From assembly GCA_003609755.1 (NCBI GenBank), contig AP017991.1, forward strand, positions 1,691,501 through 1,755,500: a stretch of 64,000 bases of DNA, read 5' to 3'. The notes below the pieces were generated by a model that did no database searches, had not been told where the DNA came from, and saw only the letters and a program-made list of their open reading frames with translations. How positions within the stretch are numbered: the first letter of the stretch is position 1; each line of letters opens with the position of its first letter. Made by a program: the position numbers and the translations under genes. Below are positions 17,490 to 27,600 of this stretch, in pieces. The DNA comes from Planktothrix agardhii NIES-204. Lineage in GTDB: Bacteria > Cyanobacteriota > Cyanobacteriia > Cyanobacteriales > Microcoleaceae.

Positions 17490-17880
17490 GTTACTAATGT
17501 TAATGACTTACCGACAGGAATAGTTAATATTACGGGTACAGCAACACAAAACCAAACCTTAACTGCAACCAATACCTTAGCCGATATTGATGGTTTAGGA
17601 ACATTAAATTATCAATGGCAAGAGTCAGCAGATAATGGAGTTACCTGGACTGATATTAGTGGAGAAACTAATGATACTTTCACCTTATCTCAAGCACAAG
17701 TGGGGAAAAAGTGCAGGTAAAAGTTAGTTATACCGATGGACTAGGAACACAAGAAATCGTTAATAGTAGTCCAACTTCTGTTGTTACTAATGTTAATGAT
17801 GCTCCTACAGGAACAGTTAATATTACAGGAACACCCGAACAAAACCAAACCTTAACTGCCACAAATACCTTATTTGGGTA
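17490..17880 (+). pseudogene. Broken fragment of an Ig-like-repeat adhesin gene
   Basis: Encodes about 1.3 copies of the same Ig-like repeat found ten times in the giant adhesin downstream ([18 protein letters not shown], then [13 protein letters not shown]). It begins without a start codon right after the palindrome. A one-base loss in the A run near 17706 (five A against six in the intact repeats) shifts the frame. It ends abruptly after a second [17 protein letters not shown], where unrelated sequence begins. Several residues differ from the intact gene (for example GETND and DGLGTQEIV), so it comes from a diverged paralogue rather than a recent copy. Confidence 0.75.
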
Positions 17881-17996
17881 TAGTCTTACCTTGAGAGAAT
17901 CCAACATTGCCGCTGTACTTTTAAAAAAATCTTGTTTTAAGATAAGATTTATTTGGTTTTTGTGCAACCTCTATCTACATCAATAAGCAATAACCT

Positions 17997-20900
17997 ATGA
18001 GCGCTCCCAAAACCCTAACTGTTCCTTACTCACGACACTTTCTGGAATGGCTGCACCAACACCAAGTCAGCGTCGCCCTGACTACCTACCAAACAAACCG
18101 CCTTTGTTTGATTGGAGTCCAACCGAACGGCCAAATTTCCACCCCCGTTTGGGAATTTGAGCGACCTATGGGACTTTATGTGACATCAGAACGCTTTTAC
18201 CTCGCTACCCGCTATCAAATTTGGCGGTTTGAAAATATCCTCGAAAACAAGGAACTTTTACAGGATAAATATGATCGCGTCTACGTTCCTCGCGTTGCCT
18301 ACACCACCGGAGATGTAGACGTACATGATCTGATAGCTGACCCCCAGGGAAATATTATTTTTGCTAACACCGAATATAGCTGTTTAGCGACGCTCCATCC
18401 TCAACACAGCTTTACTCCTGTATGGCAACCGAATTTTATCAGCAAACTCGCCCCGGAAGATCGCTGTCACCTTAACGGGTTAGCCGCCGTTAACGGTATT
18501 CCCCGCTATGTAACGGCGGTTAGTCATTCGGATGTAGCATCCGGTTGGCGACATCGACGCAGTGATGGGGGAGTGGTGATTGATATTCAAACCCACGATA
18601 TCATCGCTAGGGGTTTATCCATGCCCCACTCTCCCCGATGGTATCAAGGGAAATTGTGGTTACTCAACTCAGGAACAGGAGATTTTGGATACATCGAAAA
18701 CGGGGAATTTGTTGCGGTTACATTTTGTCCGGGGTATGGACGGGGGTTAGCCTTTGTCGGAGATTTTGCCGTTGTGGGTTTATCTAAACCCAGAGATTAT
18801 CATTTTTCCGGTTTATTACTGGGAGAAAAGCTGCAACAAAAACAAGCAGAAGCCCGTTGTGGCATCTTAATTATTGACTTAAAAACCGGAGATATTGTCG
18901 AGTGGCTAGATATGGATACCGAAGCCACAGAACTTTATGATGTCGCTATTTTTCCCCAAGTTCAATGTCCGATGGCTTTAGGGTTTAAAAGTGGAAATAT
19001 TGCTAAATTAGTAACTATTGGTAGCCCCACAAAAACCCAGAAAAAAGTCATCTCTTTTAGTCTTTGGGGCCATGATCCTATCTACAATATTGGTGCGATT
19101 AAAAATGCGGAATTAGCACTTAAAATTTATCCGGGTTGGATTTGTCGGTTTTATGTGGATGAAACCGTTCCCAAAGAAACGTTAGAACATTTATCAGCTT
19201 GGAATCATGTAGAAATCATCCCGATGCAAACCCCCTCTCAAAATTGTACCGGATCATTTTGGCGGTTTCTAGCCCTGAATGATCCTGATGTCGAAATTAC
19301 GATTATTCGGGATACGGACTCGCGGCTTAATCAACGGGAAAAAGCTGCCGTTGATGAATGGTTAGCCAGTCCTTTTCCGTTTCATATTATGCGAGATCAT
19401 CCTTTGCATCGAAGCAAAATTATGGGAGGGATGTGGGGATTTAAAGGGAATTTAGAGATCAAAACTGCTATCAATAATTATGTTAAAACTCATTCTAAAT
19501 CTTTAATGAAAGGCATTGATCAACGGTTTTTGAATGATGTCATTTATCCTTTAGCTCAATATCAAAGTTTAGTTCATGATGAATTTTCCGAAGGAAAACC
19601 CTTTCCAATTTCTCGTCAAAAGACTGAATATGTCGGGCAGATTTTTCGAGAAGATGAGACAACAATTTCAGAATTAGATGACATCTTAGAACAACACTTA
19701 AGGACGTTAGAAAACCCACGATTAAAAGCAGCAAAAGCTGAATTTGAACGAGGGCAAGATTTTAAAAAACAAGGAAAAATTCAAGAAGCGATCGCTTGCT
19801 TTCAAAATGCTATAGCAGCCGACCCAAATTATATTCCACCTCACAATAATTTAGGAACCTTACTGCAACAGCAAAATCGCTTATCTGAAGCCATAACTTG
19901 TTATCAAAATGCTCTAAAAATTAACCCAAATTCTGCGTTAACCTTAACAAACTTGGGGTCAATCTACCTAATTGAAGGTCAATTAAATCAAGCTGAGGAG
20001 TTATTAAAACGCGCCTTGGAATTAAACCCTGAGCTTGTTCCAGCATTGTACAATTTGGGTTTATTGTATAAACAACAAGCGAAGTTAGAAGAAGCGATTC
20101 AACTCTTTCAAACCGCAGCTAAACACCAACGAAACTACGCCGATGCCTATTTTCAACTCGGACAGATTTGGGAACTTCAAAGTCAATTTACCTTAGCGAA
20201 ACTTGCCTATGAACGAGTGGAAAGCCTCAACCGTAATGCTGAATATTTATATCCCCATATCGGGTTTGTGAAAGTTAATCTCTGCGACTGGGAAAACTAT
20301 GATCATTTTGTCCAAGATTTGATCAATTCCACGACCCAATATATACAGGAAGACAAGAAAGGGTTTACCTTAGCTCCCTTTCAGTTAAACGCCCTTCCAA
20401 TTCCTCCCGAATTATCCTTAGCTGTTGCCCAAAAACACGCCATAGGAATTGAGAAATCAATAGCTGAGAAAAAACCGCAATTCATCTATTCCCAAAAAAC
20501 CGATAAACTGCGGGTGGGTTATGTTTCCCCCGATTTCTATAGTCACGCCGTTGGTCGTTTAATTTATCAAATCTTTGAAAACCATAACCGAGAAGAGTTT
20601 GAAATCTTTGGCTACAACTTATTAAACGTCAATGATGAGATCACGGAAACCATTAGAATCGGTTGTGATGAATTTCGAGATTTTTCTCAACTGTCTCCTT
20701 TAGAAGCGGCTGAACAAATCAATCGAGATGGCATTGATATTTTAATCGATTTAGCCGGGTATACCGGTTACGGTAAACCGCAAATCTTTGCCTATCAACC
20801 GGCTCCTATTCAAGCCAGTTTTCTGGGATATCCGAACACAATGGGAGCCAATTTTATTCAATATTTACTTACCGACCAATGGATTGTTCCTCCAGAATTA

Positions 20901-21569
20901 GCTCAATATTATAGTGAAGAAATTCTCTATTTACCTGATCAGTTTATCGCTTCTGAAATGGAGATTTCTTCCCAACCCTTAACTCGCGCAGAATTCGGGT
21001 TGCCTGAAGCAAGTTTTGTCTTCTGTTGCTTCAACCGACATTTTAAAATTACCCCCGATTTATTTGCCGTTTGGATGGGAATTTTGCAGCAAGTTGAAGG
21101 CAGTGTCTTGTGGTTATCTGAACCGATAACAGAGGAAGTGATCAATAATTTACACAAAAAAGCGGCTGCTTCTGGAGTTGCACCCGAAAGACTAATTTTT
21201 GCCCCCAAAATTCCCCACCCCGAATATCTCGCCCGCTTACAACTGGCAGATTTAGCCTTAGATACGTGGATATATAGTGGCGGTTCTACCACTGTAGCAG
21301 CGTTGTGGGCGGGTGTACCTGTTCTGACAAAACCTGGTTTGACCAACGCTTCCCGCATGGGGGCGAGTATTTGTGCCAGTGGCGGACTCCCAGAAATGAT
21401 TGCTAACAGTGGGGAGGAGTACCAACAAAAAGCGATTGACTGGGCCAGCCATCCCCAGGAGTTGCAACAGTTGCGTCAACGGTTAAAGGCACGAGATGCG
21501 CCGTTATTTAACGTATCAGGGTTTGTCAGCCACTTAGAATCGGCATTTCGACAAATGGGAAACCGTTAA
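17997..21569 (+). CDS. TIGR03032-like / GT-like / TPR / OGT-type glycosyltransferase fusion
   Basis: An 1190-residue protein in four parts. Residues about 1-345 resemble the TIGR03032 family (beta-propeller-like, with VYVPRVAYTTGDVDVHDL). Residues about 345-560 look like a glycosyltransferase-type domain with a DxD-like RDTDSR motif (about 440). Residues about 580-760 contain TPR units (PNYIPPHNNLGTLLQQQNRL, PNSALTLTNLGSIYLIEGQL). Residues about 835-1188 are a GT41/OGT (SPINDLY) catalytic region: LRVGYVSPDFYSHAVGR, DILIDLAGYTGYG, then LDTWIYSGGSTTVAALW and NASRMGAS. GT41 enzymes transfer GlcNAc or other sugars to Ser/Thr of proteins. There is no signal peptide, so it is cytoplasmic. The adhesin starts 73 bp downstream on the same strand, suggesting co-transcription and a substrate relation (inference). 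Confidence 0.85.
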   Translation: MSAPKTLTVPYSRHFLEWLHQHQVSVALTTYQTNRLCLIGVQPNGQISTPVWEFERPMGLYVTSERFYLATRYQIWRFENILENKELLQDKYDRVYVPRVAYTTGDVDVHDLIADPQGNIIFANTEYSCLATLHPQHSFTPVWQPNFISKLAPEDRCHLNGLAAVNGIPRYVTAVSHSDVASGWRHRRSDGGVVIDIQTHDIIARGLSMPHSPRWYQGKLWLLNSGTGDFGYIENGEFVAVTFCPGYGRGLAFVGDFAVVGLSKPRDYHFSGLLLGEKLQQKQAEARCGILIIDLKTGDIVEWLDMDTEATELYDVAIFPQVQCPMALGFKSGNIAKLVTIGSPTKTQKKVISFSLWGHDPIYNIGAIKNAELALKIYPGWICRFYVDETVPKETLEHLSAWNHVEIIPMQTPSQNCTGSFWRFLALNDPDVEITIIRDTDSRLNQREKAAVDEWLASPFPFHIMRDHPLHRSKIMGGMWGFKGNLEIKTAINNYVKTHSKSLMKGIDQRFLNDVIYPLAQYQSLVHDEFSEGKPFPISRQKTEYVGQIFREDETTISELDDILEQHLRTLENPRLKAAKAEFERGQDFKKQGKIQEAIACFQNAIAADPNYIPPHNNLGTLLQQQNRLSEAITCYQNALKINPNSALTLTNLGSIYLIEGQLNQAEELLKRALELNPELVPALYNLGLLYKQQAKLEEAIQLFQTAAKHQRNYADAYFQLGQIWELQSQFTLAKLAYERVESLNRNAEYLYPHIGFVKVNLCDWENYDHFVQDLINSTTQYIQEDKKGFTLAPFQLNALPIPPELSLAVAQKHAIGIEKSIAEKKPQFIYSQKTDKLRVGYVSPDFYSHAVGRLIYQIFENHNREEFEIFGYNLLNVNDEITETIRIGCDEFRDFSQLSPLEAAEQINRDGIDILIDLAGYTGYGKPQIFAYQPAPIQASFLGYPNTMGANFIQYLLTDQWIVPPELAQYYSEEILYLPDQFIASEMEISSQPLTRAEFGLPEASFVFCCFNRHFKITPDLFAVWMGILQQVEGSVLWLSEPITEEVINNLHKKAAASGVAPERLIFAPKIPHPEYLARLQLADLALDTWIYSGGSTTVAALWAGVPVLTKPGLTNASRMGASICASGGLPEMIANSGEEYQQKAIDWASHPQELQQLRQRLKARDAPLFNVSGFVSHLESAFRQMGNR

Positions 21570-21641
21570 CCCCCAACCATCAGAAACATCTTGATACCCA
21601 TTAGGGATAAACCGACTACCCAATTAAAGGAAATTAAGAAA

Positions 21642-24600
21642 ATGACTTCTAGTTTTAACTTTACCGAAAACACGAACATCTCCCTCACCGGTGTTCGCTA
21701 TAGTTCCGTCACCACAGCCGACTTTGACAATGATGGGGACACCGACATCCTGCTCACGGGCACCTCTAGTTCTGGCCGCATCAGCAAAATCTATAGCAAC
21801 AACGGCAGTGGCGGTTTTAGCGAAAACACCAACGTCTCCCTCACCAGTGTTGACAGAAGTTCCGTCACCACAGCCGACTTTGACAATGATGGGGACACCG
21901 ACATCCTGCTCACGGGCTCCCCTAGTTCTGGCCGCATCAGCAAAATCTATAGCAACAACGGCAGTGGCGGTTTTAGCGAAAACACCAACGTCTCCCTCAC
22001 CGGTGTTTACAATAGTTCCGTCACCACAGCCGACTTTGACAAAGATGGGGACACCGACATCCTGCTCACGGGCTACGATAGTTCTAGCCGCATCAGCAAA
22101 ATCTATAGCAACAACGGCAGTGGCGGTTTTAGCGAAAACACCAACGTCTCCCTCACCGGTGTTTCCTTTAGTTCCGTCACCACAGCCGACTTTGACAAAG
22201 ATGGGGACACCGACATCCTGCTCACGGGCCTCGGTAGTTCTAATAACAGCATCAGCAAAATCTATAGCAACAACGGCAGTGGCGGTTTTAGCGAAAACAC
22301 GAACATCTCCCTCACTGGTGTTTCCAGTAGTTCCGTCACCACCGCCGACTTTGACAAAGATGGGGACACCGATATCCTGCTCACGGGCTTCGATAGTTCT
22401 TTTAACCGCATCAGCAAAATCTATAGCAACAACGGCAGTGGCGGTTTTAGCGAAAACACCAACGTCTCCCTCACCGGTGTTTCCGGTAGTTCCGTCACCA
22501 CAGCCGACTTTGACAAAGATGGGGACACCGACATCCTGCTCACGGGCCGGGATAGTTCTAGTAACCGCATCAGCAAAATCTATAGCAACAACGGCAGTGG
22601 CGGTTTTAGCGAAAACACGAACATCTCCCTCACCGGTGTTCGCTATAGTTCCGTCACCACAGCCGACTTTGACAATGATGGGGACACCGACATCCTGCTC
22701 ACGGGCCAGGATAGTTCTGGTAACCGCATCAGCAAAATCTATAGCAACACCCTCAACCCCCCCACCCTCAGCAGTTTTGCTGGCCCGGTTGACACTACCA
22801 ACGAAGATACAGAAGTCGAACTCACCTTTGCTGACTTCGCTGCCCAAGGAAATGAAGCGGATAATGGGGGGACGGTGGCTGCCTTTGTTGTGAAAGCCGT
22901 CAGTAGTGGTACGTTAAGAATTGGGAGCGATGCCACCAGCGCCACAGCTTGGGTTGCCGGGAGTAATGATACGATAGATGCCACGAAAAAAGCTTATTGG
23001 ACACCGGATGCCAACGTTAACGGCACGGTCAATGCGGTTCAAGTGGTGGCTAAAGATAACGATGGTTTGCAGTCTCCTACCCCAGTCACTGCCCAAGTCA
23101 CGGTCACGGCCGTTAACGATGCACCCGTATTAGCTAATACCAACTTCACCTATACCCTCACCACCATTAACGAAGATGATAGCACCTCTATTGGGGATGT
23201 TATCAAAGATATAATTCCATCTGGAAGTATTAAAGAAAACACCAACATCTCCCTCACCGGTGTTACCAGTAGTTCCGTCACCACAGCCGACTTTGACAAT
23301 GATGGGGACACCGACATCCTGCTCACGGGCTACGATAGTTCTTTTAACCCCATCAGCAAAATCTATAGCAACAACGGCAGTGGCGGTTTTAGCGAAAACA
23401 CCAACGTCTCCCTCACTGGTGTTTCCTATAGTTCCGTCACCACAGCCGACTTTGACAAAGATGGGGACACCGATATCCTGCTCACGGGCTACGATAGTTC
23501 TAATAACCTCATCAGCAAAATCTATAGCAACAACGGCAGTGGCGGTTTTAGCGAAAACACGAACATCTCCCTCACCGGTGTTGGCAGTAGTTCGGTCACC
23601 ACAGCCGACTTTGACAATGATGGGGACACCGACATCCTGCTCACGGGCTACGATAGTTCTTTTAACCCCATCAGCAAAATCTATAGCAACAACGGCAGTG
23701 GCGGTTTTAGCGAAAACACCAACGTCTCCCTCACTGGTGTTTCCTATAGTTCCGTCACCACAGCCGACTTTGACAAAGATGGGGACACCGATATCCTGCT
23801 CACGGGCCGGGATAGTTCTAGTAACTTCATCAGCAAAATCTATAGCAACAACGGCAGTGGCGGTTTTAGCGAAAACACCAACGTCTCCCTCACCGGTGTT
23901 GCCATTAGTTCGGTCACCACAGCCGACTTTGACAATGATGGGGACACCGACATCCTGCTCACGGGCCGGGATAGTTCTTTTAACAGCATCAGCAAAATCT
24001 ATAGCAACAACGGCAGTGGCGGTTTTAGCGAAAACACGAACATCTCCCTAACTCGTGTTGCCTTTAGTTCCGTCACCACAGCCGACTTTGACTCTGATGG
24101 GTACACCGACATCCTGCTCACGGGCTTCGATAGTTCTAATAACCGCATCAGCAAAATCTATAGCAACAACGGCAGTGGCGGTTTTAGCGAAAACACCAAC
24201 GTCTCCCTCACCGGTGTTGGCTTTAGTTCCGTCACCACAGCCGACTTTGACTCTGATGGGGACACCGACATCCTGCTCACGGGCTACGATAGTTCAGGAA
24301 ACCCCATCAGCAAAATCTATAACAATCTTCTCCCCATATCCGATGTAGACACCACCACCATCACCGAAGCCATTGCAATTACAGCCGCCGACAATAACGG
24401 CACTTGGCAATATTCCACCAACAACGGCACAACCTGGACAAACTTCCCCTCCGTCAGCGACAGTAACGCCCTATTATTAGATGCAGGGAATAAAGTTCGT
24501 TTCCAACCCAACAACAACTACAACGGGACTATTACCAATGCCCTCACCTTCCGGGCTTGGGATAAGTCCACAGATACAGCCGGAAGTACAGCCGACACCA

Positions 24601-27600
24601 GCATTAACGGCGGGACAACAGCCTTTAGCAGTAACACCGCCACCGCCTCCATTGTGGTAACGGCCGTTAACGATGCACCTACCGGCACGGACAAAACCCT
24701 AACCTTTAACGAAGACAGTAACTATACCTTTGCTGCCACGGACTTCGGTTTTAGTGATGTAGACACCGGAAACACCCTAGCTTCGATAAAAATCACTCAA
24801 CTGCCCACCGCCGGGACATTAAAACTCAACAGCACTGCTGTCACAGCTAACCAAGTGATCACTGCTGCGGATATTCCTAACCTACAATTTACCCCAGTTG
24901 CTGAGGCCAACGGTAGCGGTTATGCCAACTTCAAGTTCACCGTTAATGACGGCACTCTTGATAGTGTGGCAGCTAATACTATTACTATTGATGTCACGGC
25001 CGTTAACGATGCACCCGTATTAGATAATACCAACCTCACCTATACCCTCACCACCATTAACGAAGATGATAGCAACTCTATTGGGGATGTTATCAAAGAT
25101 ATAATTCCATCTGGAAGTATTAAAGAAAACACCAACATCTCCCTCACCGGTGTTGCCTATAGTTCCGTCACCACAGCCGACTTTGACAAAGATGGGGACA
25201 CCGATATCCTGCTCACGGGCGGGGATAGTTCAGGAAACCCCATCAGCAAAATCTATAGCAACAACGGCAGTGGCGGTTTTAGCGAAAACACGAACATCTC
25301 CCTAACTGGTGTTGCCTTTAGTTCCGTCACCACAGCCGACTTTGACAATGATGGGGACACCGACATCCTGCTCACGGGCCAGGGTAGTTCTAGTAACCGC
25401 ATCAGCAAAATCTATAGCAACAACGGCAGTGGCGGTTTTAGCGAAAACACGAACATCTCCCTAACTGGTGTTTCCAGAAGTTCCGTCACCACAGCCGACT
25501 TTGACAATGATGGGGACACCGATATCCTGCTCACGGGCTCCCCTAGTTCAGGAAACCGCATCAGCAAAATCTATAGCAACAACGGCAGTGGCGGTTTTAG
25601 CGAAAACACCAACATCTCCCTCACCGGTGTTCGCAGTAGTTCCGTCACCACAGCCGACTTTGACAAAGATGGGGACACCGATATCCTGCTCACGGGCGGG
25701 GATAGTTCAGGAAACCCCATCAGCAAAATCTATAGCAACAACGGCAGTGGCGGTTTTAGCGAAAACACGAACATCTCCCTCACCGGTGTTTCCGATAGTT
25801 CCGTCACCACAGCCGACTTTGACAAAGATGGGGACACCGACATCCTGCTCACGGGCTACGATAGTTCTTTTAACAACATCAGCAAAATCTATAGCAACAA
25901 CGGCAGTGGCGGTTTTAGCGAAAACACCAACGTCTCCCTCACGGGTGTTGGCTATAGTTCCGTCACCACAGCCGACTTTGACAAAGATGGGGACACCGAC
26001 ATCCTGCTCACGGGCCAGGATAGTTCTAATAACCGCATCAGCAAAATCTATAACAATCTTCTCCCCATATCCGATGTAGACACCACCACCATCACCGAAG
26101 CCATTGCAATTACAGCCGCCGACAATAACGGCACTTGGCAATATTCCACCGACAACGGCACAACCTGGACAAACTTCCCCTCCGTCAGCGACAGTAACGC
26201 CCTATTATTAGATGCAGGGAATAAAGTTCGTTTCCAACCCAACACCCACTACAACGGGACTATTACCAATGCCCTCACCTTCCGGGCTTGGGATAAGTCC
26301 ACAGGTACAGCCGGAAGTACAGCCAACACCAGCACTAACGGCGGGACAACAGCCTTTAGCAGTAACACCGCCACTGCATCCATTGTGGTAACGGCCGTTA
26401 ACGATGCACCTACCGGCACGGACAAAACCCTAACCTTTAACGAAGACAGTAACTATACCTTTGCTGCCACGGACTTCGGTTTTAGTGATGTAGACACCGG
26501 AAACACCCTAGCTTCGATAAAAATCACTCAACTGCCCACCGCCGGGACATTAAAACTCAACAGCACTGCTGTCACAGCTAACCAAGTGATCACTGCTGCG
26601 AATATTCCTAACCTACAATTTACCCCAGTTGGCAATGCCAACGGTAGCGGTTATGCCAACTTCAAGTTCACCGTTAATGACGGCACTCTTGATAGTGTGG
26701 CAGCTAATACTATTACTATTGATGTCACGGCCGTTAACGATGCACCCACAGGTAATGTTAGTATTACAGGGACAGCAACACAAAACCAAACCTTAACCGC
26801 AACCAATACCTTAGCAGATGTTGATGGTTTAGGAACATTAAATTATCAATGGCAAGAGTCATCTGATAATGGAGTTACCTGGACAGATATTAGTGGAGCA
26901 ACTAATAATACTTTTGCCTTATCTCAAGCACAAGTCGGGAAAAAAGTACAGGTAAAAGTTAGTTATACCGACCTATTAGGGACAGCAGAAACCGTTAATA
27001 GTAGTCCGACTTCTCTTGTTGCTAATATTAACGACTTACCCACAGGTAATGTTAGTATTACAGGGACAGCAACACAAAACCAAACCTTAACTGCAACCAA
27101 TACCTTAGCAGATGTTGATGGCTTAGGAACATTAAATTATCAATGGCAAGAGTCAGCAGATAATGGAGTTACCTGGACAGATATTAGTGGAGCAACTAAT
27201 AATACTTTTGCCTTATCTCAAGCACAAGTCGGGAAAAAAGTACAGGTAAAAGTTAGTTATACTGACCTATTAGGGACAGCAGAAACCGTTAATAGTAGTC
27301 CGACTTCTCTTGTTGCTAATATTAACGACTTACCCACAGGTAATGTTAGTATTACAGGGACAGCAACACAAAACCAAACCTTAACTGCAACCAATACCTT
27401 AGCAGATGTTGATGGCTTAGGAACATTAAATTATCAATGGCAAGAGTCAGCAGATAATGGAGTTACCTGGACAGATATTAGTGGAGCAACTAATAATACT
27501 TTTGCCTTATCTCAAGCACAAGTCGGGAAAAAAGTACAGGTAAAAGTTAGTTATACTGACCTATTAGGGACAGCAGAAACCGTTAATAGTAGTCCGACTT

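Noticed and set aside
17406-17986. Two overlapping frames (17406-17720 and 17711-17986) as separate small genes
   Set aside because: Together they cover one frameshifted adhesin-repeat fragment; the N-terminal and C-terminal ends are MITE-like and unrelated sequence.
21624-22847. Long open frames antisense to, and in another frame of, the FG-GAP repeats (up to about 400 codons)
   Set aside because: They are produced by the repeat: a frame open in one unit is open in all. They encode monotonous repeats with no start signals, and the sense frame is an obvious FG-GAP/RTX protein.
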